This document shows positions 1 through 5,050 of a DNA stretch of 5,050 bases, one piece after another. Source of the DNA: Desulfobacterales bacterium (GTDB lineage Bacteria; Desulfobacterota; Desulfobacteria; Desulfobacterales; Desulfobacteraceae); NCBI GenBank assembly GCA_022361135.1, contig JAKSBM010000003.1, positions 1 to 5,050 of the forward strand, given 5' to 3'. A program made the position numbers and the translations under genes. Position 1 is the stretch's first letter, and every line of letters starts with the position of its first letter. The notes under the pieces were generated by a model that was given only the letters and a program-made list of their open reading frames with translations, did not search any database and was not told where the DNA came from.

Positions 1-800
1 GGGAAATCGAATCCGGCCTCACCAAGATGATGGCCATTGGAATGGGCAAACAAAGGGGGGCGGAAACCTACCACAACGCCATCCTGGAATACGGTTACTA
101 CGATACCTTTACCACGGTGGTGGACGTGATCCTGGAAAAGGCACCGGTGACCCTGGCTGTGGGAATTGTGGAAAACCAGCTGGACCAGACCGAGGAAATC
201 GGCGTGGCCTGGAATGAAGAAATACCAGCCCTGGACCGGAGCCTCCTGGTCAAGGCCAAGACCGTCTTTGCCCGGCTGCCCTTTGACCAGATCGACCTCA
301 TCATCGTGGATGACATGGGCAAGGAAATTTCAGGCACGGGCATGGACCAAAACATCATCGCCCGCACCGTGATCAAGGTGGGAACCGTGCCGGACACCCC
401 CAAGATCCGCCGGATCTTTGTCCGGGATCTCACCCCGGCCAGCCACGGCACGGCCACGGGCCTGGCCAATGCCGATTTTGCCCTCACCCGTTTAATCGAC
501 AAAATCGACAAGCACGCCACCTATATGAACTGCCTCTCCTCCTGCGAACCGGCCATGGCCGCCATCCCCATCCACTTTGACACGGACCGGGAAGTCATGG
601 AAGCCGCCCTGCGCACCATCGGATCCAGAACCCCGGAGGAGGCCCGCATCGTCCATATTAAAAACACCCTGCATTTGGAAATCATGTCCATATCTGAATC
701 CATGGTGGACGAGATCAAGGGAATTGATACCCTCGAAATCAAGGGAGAGGCCAAGCCCCTCGCCTTTGATCCCCAGGGGATGCTCGTTCTGCCCTGGTAA
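1..800 (+). CDS. LarA-like DUF2088 family protein, C-terminal part (5' end outside window)
   Basis: The frame is open to the left edge (first full codon at 3, reading EIESGLTKMM), so the ATG at 27 is internal and the true start is upstream. About 265 residues are visible, ending in TAA at 798-800. I recognise the style of DUF2088 proteins, often annotated as nickel-dependent lactate racemase (LarA) homologues: IESGL-K-MMAIGMGK-RGAE-YH at the left edge, then VDDMGKEISGTGMD (about visible residues 102-115), the NCLSSCEP segment (about 176-183), and RTIG-RTPEEARIVHIKNTL near the end. Family members are usually a little over 400 residues, so roughly the first 150 are missing; that part should carry much of the cofactor-binding site. 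No signal peptide or membrane segment is visible, which suggests a cytoplasmic protein. Lactate racemase activity is not established for this branch; it may act on another 2-hydroxy acid. A strong terminator follows 39 bases downstream, so this is the last gene of its transcript. Confidence 0.8.
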   Translation, partial: EIESGLTKMMAIGMGKQRGAETYHNAILEYGYYDTFTTVVDVILEKAPVTLAVGIVENQLDQTEEIGVAWNEEIPALDRSLLVKAKTVFARLPFDQIDLIIVDDMGKEISGTGMDQNIIARTVIKVGTVPDTPKIRRIFVRDLTPASHGTATGLANADFALTRLIDKIDKHATYMNCLSSCEPAMAAIPIHFDTDREVMEAALRTIGSRTPEEARIVHIKNTLHLEIMSISESMVDEIKGIDTLEIKGEAKPLAFDPQGMLVLPW

Positions 801-839
801 AAACTACGAACAACACCCAATACAACGGATATGGAATCC

Positions 840-881
840 AAAACCCCGTTTCCGGGCGGCATTGCCCGGAAACGGGGTTTT
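840..881. terminator. Strong, probably bidirectional intrinsic terminator
   Basis: A perfect 18-bp inverted repeat (left arm 840-857, AAAACCCCGTTTCCGGGC; right arm 864-881) encloses the 6-base loop GGCATT. The right arm ends in TTTT followed by ATATTTC, giving a short U-rich tail for the plus-strand gene that stops at 800. The left arm begins with AAAA, which reads as UUUU on the opposite strand, so the hairpin can also stop minus-strand transcription coming from the ORF at 966-1184. The position between converging genes fits this. Confidence 0.9.
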
Positions 882-965
882 ATATTTCAGCCTGAATAAA
901 TCTGAACTTCATCTCCATTGCAACCCGGATGGGGTTCCTCCCTAATTCCCAACCCCGCAATGGCA

Positions 966-1184
966 TCAGAGGGCGGCAGATCCCTTCCATTTCATTCTCC
1001 GGTTGCACTTGGGGCAGGTCACATACCCAAAATGAAGGCCGACACACCCGAGAATGATTCCCACATAGAGCACCGGATCAAAAAAGGAAAAGGCCCGTCG
1101 AATCAAGGGGTCCAATCCCATGGGTGCCGATTCCACCGCCGTCGGCAGATACCAGAGCAAGGGCAGAAGGACAACAAAACACAA
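966..1184 (-). CDS. Small putative membrane protein with CPxC motif (start uncertain; possible remnant)
   Basis: This is a 72-codon frame ending in TGA at 966-968. I do not recognise a family. The product looks like a real protein: a hydrophobic stretch at about residues 2-15 (CFVVLLPLLWYL), a polar loop containing IRR, a second hydrophobic stretch at about 37-55 (DPVLYVGIILGCVGLHFG), then TCPKCNRRMKWKG, a CPxC pair with a basic tail that resembles half a zinc ribbon. Codons favour C or G at third positions, as in the neighbours. The start is the problem. The only canonical in-frame start at full length is TTG at 1182-1184, with no convincing Shine-Dalgarno site, and it sits in the U-tract of the terminator of the ligase gene upstream. 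An internal ATG at 1119-1121 would give a 51-residue protein that keeps only the second helix and the cysteines, also without a good ribosome site. It could be a short gene, a gene with a non-canonical start, or the 3' remnant of a longer one. The bidirectional hairpin at 840-881 could terminate it. Confidence 0.4.
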   Translation of the reverse strand: MCFVVLLPLLWYLPTAVESAPMGLDPLIRRAFSFFDPVLYVGIILGCVGLHFGYVTCPKCNRRMKWKGSAAL

Positions 1185-1215
1185 AAAAAACCGGGCCTGC
1201 GCTATGCAGGCCCGG
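1183..1215 (-). terminator. Intrinsic terminator of ligase copy A
   Basis: A perfect 10-bp stem (CCGGGCCTGC at 1191-1200 with GCAGGCCCGG at 1206-1215) has a 5-base loop. On the minus strand it is followed by eight U residues (A-run at 1183-1190). It lies 25 bases past the stop codon of the ligase gene ending at 1240. This is a textbook intrinsic terminator and implies that little transcription continues into the small ORF at 966-1184. Confidence 0.92.
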
Positions 1216-1239
1216 TAAATTAAATTCCAATGGATGAAT

Positions 1240-2805
1240 TTAACCGCCCATTTCCTCCCGGAGATCCTTTTTAAGGATTTTCCCCGTGGCCGTCATGGGA
1301 AGGGTTTCACGGACGTGGACAATGCGGGGATACTTATAGGCAGCCATCTGTTCCTTGGACCAGGCCACGATATCTTCTGCCGTGGCCGTTGCACCGGGGT
1401 GGAGAACAAGGAAGGCGGTCACCTCCTCTCCATGGCTTTCATGGGGCATGCCCAGGACCGCAGCCAGGGAAATGTCCGGGTGGGTGAGGAGAACCTCTTC
1501 GATCTCCCGGGGATAGACATTGTATCCCCCCCGGATGATCATATCCTTGACCCGGTCCACAATATAGAGATAACCGTCCTCGTCCATTTTCCCCAAATCG
1601 CCGGTGTGGAGCCAGGCTGTGCCGTCAAAGGCCTCGGCCGTGGCTTCGGGTTTATTGTAATATCCCTTCATCACATTGTGCCCCCGGACCACCACCTCCC
1701 CCACTTCTCCCGGGGGCAGGGCCTGGTTTTCCCGGTCAAAAACCGCCACTTCAATGCCCCAGATGGGCGTCCCCACGGAACCGGGTTTCCGCTGGTTGTG
1801 GAGATGGGAAAAGGTTACCACCGGACTGGTTTCGGAAAGTCCGTACCCTTCCAGGATGGGAATCTTATATTTGGTTTCAATGCCCTTGATGATCTCCACG
1901 GGCAGGGAAGCGGCCCCGGAAATCCCCAGCCTCAAGGTATCGGCAATCTTATTGATGTCGAATTTCCCCTCTTTATCCTCGTAATTGAGCAGGGCCCAAT
2001 ACATGGTGGGCACCCCGGCAAATACAGTCCCCCCTTCGTTCTGGATGGCATTCAAAACCGCTTCGGGATCAAATTTCGGAATAAGTACCAGGGTGTTCCC
2101 CGTGGCAAATCCACCCCCCATCTGGACCACCTGGCCAAAGGAATGAAACAGGGGAACCACAAGGACCTGGACATCATCCACCGTGGCCTCCATGAGGATA
2201 CGGCAACAGAGGGCATTCATGACCAGATTATTGTGGGAAAGCTCGGCCCCCTTGGGAAACCCGGTGGTGCCTGAAGTATAAAGGATCACCGCCGTATCCT
2301 CGGGGGAGGTAACGACGGTATCAAAAACCGGCTCGGCCGGGCCGATGAGCTGGCCCAGGGTCTGGGTGCCCTCAATGGGGGAGGCGGCCGTGGGATCGGC
2401 AGTGATCACATAGAACAATTCACAATTGTCCACCTGTTCAAACCCGGCAAAACCCTCCTGGGCCATGGGCAGCTCCGGAGTCCCCTGGAAGCAGAAATAG
2501 GCCCGGGCTTCGGAATCCTTGAGATGGTAGGCAATTTCACGCCCCTTGAGCAGCACATTCAGGGGAACCACCACGGCCCCGGTCTTGAGGATGCCATAAT
2601 AAATGATGGGAAAATAGGGCAGATTGGGGCAACTCAGGGCCACCTTGTCTCCCTTGCCGATGCCTTGGGCCGTCAAAGCATTGGCGACCTTGTTCACCAT
2701 GGCCAGGATCTGGGCAAAAGTAAAACTTTGCTCTCCGAATACCACGGCTTTCTTGGTTGGAAATTCCCTTGCACTGTATTCAAAAGTACTTACCAGGTTT
2801 AACAT
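1240..2805 (-). CDS. Long-chain fatty acid-CoA ligase, ANL superfamily (copy A)
   Basis: This complete 521-residue protein starts at ATG 2803-2805, preceded by an AAGGAGG ribosome site, and stops with TAA at 1240-1242. The length is normal for a bacterial FadD-type acyl-CoA synthetase. It should convert a carboxylic acid, ATP and CoA to acyl-CoA, AMP and pyrophosphate in the cytoplasm or at the inner membrane face. Visible ANL motifs in order: P-loop YTSGTTGFPKG (176-186); VPLFHSFGQ acyl-pocket segment (217-225); GISGAASLP (294-302); YGLSETSP (321-328); HTGD (400-403), whose Asp binds the ribose; DRVKDMIIRGGYNVYPREIEE (417-437), spanning the hinge and the A8 loop; and LPMTATGKI with the catalytic Lys509. 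All key residues are present, so it should be active. Chain-length preference cannot be read from sequence; an aryl or medium-chain substrate remains possible. It has its own terminator and lies downstream of paralog copy B in the same direction, separated by 236 bases that contain copy B's terminator. Confidence 0.92.
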   Translation of the reverse strand: MLNLVSTFEYSAREFPTKKAVVFGEQSFTFAQILAMVNKVANALTAQGIGKGDKVALSCPNLPYFPIIYYGILKTGAVVVPLNVLLKGREIAYHLKDSEARAYFCFQGTPELPMAQEGFAGFEQVDNCELFYVITADPTAASPIEGTQTLGQLIGPAEPVFDTVVTSPEDTAVILYTSGTTGFPKGAELSHNNLVMNALCCRILMEATVDDVQVLVVPLFHSFGQVVQMGGGFATGNTLVLIPKFDPEAVLNAIQNEGGTVFAGVPTMYWALLNYEDKEGKFDINKIADTLRLGISGAASLPVEIIKGIETKYKIPILEGYGLSETSPVVTFSHLHNQRKPGSVGTPIWGIEVAVFDRENQALPPGEVGEVVVRGHNVMKGYYNKPEATAEAFDGTAWLHTGDLGKMDEDGYLYIVDRVKDMIIRGGYNVYPREIEEVLLTHPDISLAAVLGMPHESHGEEVTAFLVLHPGATATAEDIVAWSKEQMAAYKYPRIVHVRETLPMTATGKILKKDLREEMGG

Positions 2806-2811
2806 TGAGCG

Positions 2812-2818
2812 CCTCCTT
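2812..2818 (-). promoter_or_regulatory. Ribosome binding site of ligase copy A
   Basis: The minus strand reads AAGGAGG here, six bases before ATG 2803-2805. It is a near-ideal Shine-Dalgarno sequence and settles the start. It aligns with the AAGGAG of copy B at the same distance from the start within one base, so similarity between the copies reaches the ribosome site. Confidence 0.88.
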
Positions 2819-2916
2819 GGGTTAAAGTGGGGTCAATATACGAACGTCCTTGGTCGACTTTTTCAAGCGAATTTTATTGCTGCCGGGTTTACTTATTTTT
2901 GCAGGATGAACCTCTA

Positions 2917-2944
2917 ATTAATCGTAAGGAGTAATTCAGGTCAA
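2917..2944 (-). promoter_or_regulatory. Candidate sigma-70-type promoter for copy A
   Basis: On the minus strand, TTGACC (2939-2944) resembles a -35 box and ATTAAT (2917-2922) a -10 box, 16 bases apart. The leader to the ATG would be about 105 bases. This is a consensus match by eye in an AT-richer gap; a gene bounded by copy B's terminator needs a promoter somewhere in 2806-2980. Confidence 0.28.
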
Positions 2945-2980
2945 GGAATATTTTTCAACGCCCCCGGGGAAGGATACCGT

Positions 2981-3011
2981 AAAAACCGGCAGTCCCGGAC
3001 AGGACTGCCGG
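2981..3011 (-). terminator. Intrinsic terminator of ligase copy B
   Basis: A perfect 10-bp stem (CCGGCAGTCC at 2986-2995 with GGACTGCCGG at 3002-3011) has a 6-base loop and is followed on the minus strand by UUUUU (A-run 2981-2985). It begins 30 bases past the stop codon of the gene ending at 3042. It separates copy B from copy A transcriptionally. Confidence 0.9.
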
Positions 3012-3041
3012 TAAAAATAACCCACGGGTTCGGCGACTTGA

Positions 3042-4613
3042 TCAGGCCTGGGCATCGATCTCCGCCCGGAGGTCCTTCTTCAAAATCTTACCCGTGGCGG
3101 TCATGGGCAAAGCTTCCCGGATGTGAACAATGCGGGGATACTTATATGCGGCCATCTGCTCCTTGGACCAGGCTACGATGTCCGCCTCGGAGGAGTCTGC
3201 CCCGTCGTGGAGAACGATAAAAGCAGCCACCTCTTCCCCGTGACTCTGGTGGGGAAGCCCCAGCACCGCCGCCAAGGAGATGTCCGGATGGGTGAGGAGA
3301 ACCTCTTCGATCTCCCGGGGATAAACATTGTATCCCCCCCGAATGATCATGTCCTTAACCCGATCCACGATGTAAAGATCGCCATCCTCGTCCTTTTTCC
3401 CCAGGTCTCCGGTGTGGAACCAGGAGGTGCCGTCAAAGGCTTCGGCCGTGGCTTCGGGTTTATTATAATACCCCAACATAACATTGTGGCCCCGGATCAC
3501 GACTTCTCCCACTTCCCCCACGGGCACCACCCCATTGTTCCGGTCAAAAAGCTCCACCTCAATGCCCCAGAGGGGGGTGCCCACGGAGCCGGGCTTCCGT
3601 TTGCGATAAAGGTGGGTAAAGGTGGCCACGGGGCTGGTTTCCGACATACCGTACCCCTCCAGGATGGGGATGCCGTACTTGGCGTCGATGCCCTTGATAA
3701 TCTCCACGGGCATGGATGCGGCACCGGAAATCCCCAACCTCAAGGTTTTGGCGATTTTTTCCAGATCAAAGCGTTTTGCCTTGTCTTCATGGTTCAGCAG
3801 GGCCCAATACATGGTGGGTACCCCGCCGAAGATGGTTCCACCCTCATCCTGGATGGCCGAAAGGACGGCCTCGGGATCAAACTTGGGAATGAGAATCAAG
3901 GTGTTTCCGGAAATCAGCCCCGTATTCATCTGGGCGGTCTGGCCGTAGGAATGGAAAAGGGGAAGCACCACCACATGGACATCGTCGGGGGTGGCCCGGT
4001 AGAGATCTTTGCAGCACATGGCATTCATGACCATGTTGGAATGGGAAAGCTGGGCCCCCTTGGGGAATCCCGTGGTTCCGGAGGTGTAAAGAATCAGGGC
4101 GGGGTCATGGGGCCGGGTGGGGGCCATGTCGCAGACCGCATCGGCTTCGGCAATGAACTGCCCCAGGGTCTGGACCCCGTCAATGGGAGAGGGGGCGGCG
4201 GGATCCGCCGTCATCACACAGAATAATTCACAGGTATCGGTTTGTTCAAACCCGGCAAGCCCCTCCTGGGCCATGGGAAGTTCCGGCGTTCCCTGGAAAC
4301 AAAAATAGGCACGGGCCTGGGAGTCCTTAAGGTGGTAGGCAATTTCCCGCCCCTTGAGTAGGACATTCAATGGAACAACCACGGCACCGGCCTTGAGGAT
4401 TCCATAATAAACAATGGGAAAGTGGGGAAGATTAAGGCAACTCAACGCCACCTTGTCCCCCTTGCCGATCCCCTGGGCCTTCAAGGCATTGGCCACCTTG
4501 TTCACCATGGCCAAAACCTGGGTAAAGGTAAAACTCTGACCCGCGCAGACAATGGCTTTTTTGTTTGGGAATTCCTTTGCACTGTGCTCAAACGAACTTG
4601 CCAGGTTTAGCAT
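3042..4613 (-). CDS. Long-chain fatty acid-CoA ligase, ANL superfamily (copy B)
   Basis: This complete 523-residue protein starts at ATG 4611-4613 after an AAGGAG ribosome site and stops with TGA at 3042-3044. It aligns with copy A without gaps over 520 positions, at about 410 identities (79%, counted by hand). The same motif set is intact: YTSGTTGFPKG (176-186), LPLFHSYGQ (217-225), YGMSETSP (321-328), HTGD (400-403), DRVKDMIIRGGYNVYPREIEE (417-437) and catalytic Lys509 in LPMTATGKI. It should therefore catalyse the same ATP-dependent acyl-CoA formation. Differences from copy A cluster at residues about 151-175 and 200-240, the second block including the acyl-pocket segment, which hints at a different substrate preference (inference). 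Residue 412 is Asp where copy A and many ANL enzymes have an aromatic (DEDGYLYIVDR). The tail is four residues different (IDAQA against MGG). The upstream neighbour is an ABC permease with its own terminator, so copy B probably has its own promoter. Confidence 0.92.
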   Translation of the reverse strand: MLNLASSFEHSAKEFPNKKAIVCAGQSFTFTQVLAMVNKVANALKAQGIGKGDKVALSCLNLPHFPIVYYGILKAGAVVVPLNVLLKGREIAYHLKDSQARAYFCFQGTPELPMAQEGLAGFEQTDTCELFCVMTADPAAPSPIDGVQTLGQFIAEADAVCDMAPTRPHDPALILYTSGTTGFPKGAQLSHSNMVMNAMCCKDLYRATPDDVHVVVLPLFHSYGQTAQMNTGLISGNTLILIPKFDPEAVLSAIQDEGGTIFGGVPTMYWALLNHEDKAKRFDLEKIAKTLRLGISGAASMPVEIIKGIDAKYGIPILEGYGMSETSPVATFTHLYRKRKPGSVGTPLWGIEVELFDRNNGVVPVGEVGEVVIRGHNVMLGYYNKPEATAEAFDGTSWFHTGDLGKKDEDGDLYIVDRVKDMIIRGGYNVYPREIEEVLLTHPDISLAAVLGLPHQSHGEEVAAFIVLHDGADSSEADIVAWSKEQMAAYKYPRIVHIREALPMTATGKILKKDLRAEIDAQA

Positions 4614-4620
4614 TAAACAA

Positions 4621-4626
4621 CTCCTT
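4621..4626 (-). promoter_or_regulatory. Ribosome binding site of ligase copy B
   Basis: The minus strand reads AAGGAG seven bases before ATG 4611-4613. This is a good Shine-Dalgarno match that fixes the start and matches the position of the copy A site. Confidence 0.85.
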
Positions 4627-4674
4627 CAAATCATTGTGGTGGAAATGGAAGGGACTCCACTTCAGTCACGGTTA

Positions 4675-4703
4675 ACAATATTGAACGGAACACATAAAAC
4701 CAA
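4675..4703 (-). promoter_or_regulatory. Weak candidate promoter for copy B
   Basis: On the minus strand, TTGGTT (4698-4703) and TATTGT (4675-4680) are 17 bases apart, a fair -35/-10 pair, about 60 bases ahead of the ATG. The gap between the permease terminator and copy B is AT-richer than the genes and is the only place a promoter for a separate copy B transcript could be. An 8-base palindrome, CAATATTG at 4676-4683, overlaps the -10 box; I do not claim it as an operator. Confidence 0.25.
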
Positions 4704-4760
4704 ACATTGTTCAGAGAGACTTTATTTGAGTATCCCAGTCAGGGGGGTGGGGTCAAGGGA

Positions 4761-4796
4761 AAAATGGAAAAACGGCAGCCCAATGGACTGCCGTTT
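4761..4796 (-). terminator. Intrinsic terminator of the ABC permease transcript
   Basis: On the minus strand, AAACGGCAGUCC (4785-4796) pairs with GGGCUGCCGUUU (4770-4781) around the loop AUU, 12 bp including one U-G pair. U-rich sequence broken by CC follows (plus-strand AAAAATGGAAAAA region from about 4759 to 4772). It starts 32 bases past the permease stop codon. Confidence 0.82.
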
Positions 4797-4828
4797 AAGA
4801 CTTACATGATTTCGGGCAAAATTATATC

Positions 4829-5050
4829 CTAATCCGACACCCGGGACCCGTTCTTTCCAATGCGCCAGAACCGGAGGGCGGCCAAAAGGAAATAGGCCAA
4901 GGCCAATCCCCAGAGCACCAGGTAATCATCCCGGACCTGGATGAGATCGGCCCCCATGGTGAAAATCCGGATAAACCCCTCTGTACCGGGGACCGAGGGC
5001 ACAACCATTGCCATTTTCTCCAGATAATCGGGGATCATCTCCACGGGCCA
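4829..5050 (-). CDS. ABC-2 type transporter permease, C-terminal end (5' part outside window)
   Basis: The frame is open to the right edge (first visible residues WPVEMIPDYLEKM) and ends in TAG at 4829-4831. The GTG at 5042-5044 is therefore probably internal. The 73 visible residues match the end of ABC-2 permeases of the YhhJ/YbhR type: a W-P-E-(M)-P segment, then P-S-(V)-PGTEGFIRI--MGA (visible residues 18-34), where family members typically read PST-G-GF-R---MGA, then V-(R)-DDYLVLWGLALAYFLLAALRFWRI (39-64), a final transmembrane helix with a basic cytoplasmic end. Such permeases pair with an ATP-binding subunit and often a membrane-fusion (HlyD-type) protein to export drugs or other small molecules. 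Those partners would lie to the right, outside the window. The substrate cannot be inferred. A terminator follows at once, so this is the last gene of its operon. Confidence 0.82.
   Translation of the reverse strand, partial: WPVEMIPDYLEKMAMVVPSVPGTEGFIRIFTMGADLIQVRDDYLVLWGLALAYFLLAALRFWRIGKNGSRVSD

Larger units (their letters stand above)
1240..4613 (-). repeat. Tandem gene duplication (two acyl-CoA ligase genes in direct orientation)
   Basis: The unit 1246-2805 aligns with 3054-4613 at a constant offset of 1808 bases with no insertion or deletion. Protein identity is about 79%. Some stretches are identical at base level, for example 35 bases at 1481-1515 and 3289-3323. Similarity reaches the ribosome sites (2812-2818 and 4621-4626) and fades beyond, so promoters and intergenic DNA are not recognisably duplicated. 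The degree of divergence points to an old duplication, or to acquisition of a close homologue, rather than a recent copy. Confidence 0.88.

Noticed and set aside
98..520. Minus-strand open frame opposite the LarA-like gene
   Set aside because: It is fully within the coding region of a recognised family on the other strand, and the low-complexity Ser/Arg-rich translation resembles no protein I know.
918..1223. Plus-strand open frame of about 100 codons in the 882-1239 gap
   Set aside because: It lies just after a strong terminator, has no ribosome site, gives a polar low-quality translation and runs through the terminator hairpin at 1191-1215. The opposite-strand frame is more protein-like.
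1234..2274. Long plus-strand open frame (346 codons) antisense to ligase copy A
   Set aside because: It lies opposite a well-supported ANL gene, and its translation is rich in Gly, His and Pro with no domain. It is the expected by-product of G/C-biased third positions.
2835..2866. Second promoter-like pair for copy A (TTGAAA with TATATT on the minus strand)
   Set aside because: The spacing of 20 bases is too long for a standard promoter, and at 17 bases the -10 match is poor.
3123..4226. Long plus-strand open frame (367 codons) antisense to ligase copy B
   Set aside because: It is the same antisense artefact as in copy A. The resemblance between the two antisense translations follows from the paralogy of the sense genes.
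4741..4752. G-rich run on the plus strand (AGGGGGGTGGGG), possible G-quadruplex
   Set aside because: It has only two G tracts rather than four, and no other structure nearby.
1..5050. CRISPR array, tRNA, rRNA, insertion sequence, prophage or defence-system genes
   Set aside because: No regularly spaced repeats, clover-leaf sequence, transposase motifs or terminal inverted repeats were seen by eye. All major coding regions are accounted for by metabolic and transport families.

Overview
The window is an ordinary-looking bacterial chromosomal segment with moderately high GC and codon use biased to G/C at third positions. The style of the acyl-CoA ligases and of the LarA-like protein suggests an anaerobic, possibly sulfate-reducing, Desulfobacterota-type organism. 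That assignment is inference from protein style; no rRNA or other phylogenetic marker is present.

Layout, left to right. (1) Positions 1-800, plus strand: the C-terminal ~265 residues of a DUF2088 / LarA-like protein that runs in from the left edge. A perfect 18-bp hairpin terminator follows at 840-881 and can work in both directions. (2) Positions 882-1239: a small minus-strand reading frame (966-1184) that looks like a two-helix membrane protein with a CPxC motif. Its only in-frame start (TTG) lies inside the U-tract of the next gene's terminator. (3) Positions 1240-2805, minus: a complete 521-residue long-chain acyl-CoA ligase of the ANL superfamily ('copy A'), with ribosome binding site and terminator. 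(4) Positions 3042-4613, minus: a second complete 523-residue ligase ('copy B'), about 79% identical to copy A without gaps (hand count), again with its own ribosome binding site and terminator. (5) Positions 4829-5050, minus: the last 73 residues of an ABC-2 type transporter permease that continues beyond the right edge, followed by a terminator at 4761-4796.

The two ligases are tandem paralogs in the same orientation. Each is bracketed by terminators, so they are probably separate transcription units rather than one operon. Both keep every ANL motif needed for adenylation and thioesterification and should activate fatty or other carboxylic acids to acyl-CoAs for beta-oxidation or lipid synthesis. 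Their differences concentrate around residues 150-240, which includes the acyl-pocket segment, so they may differ in substrate range. No functional link between the ligases, the LarA-like protein and the ABC permease can be shown from the sequence.

I saw no mobile element, CRISPR array, tRNA or rRNA, and nothing that clearly amounts to a new biological system. The most curious points are the mosaic divergence of the ligase pair and the small membrane ORF that begins within a terminator.
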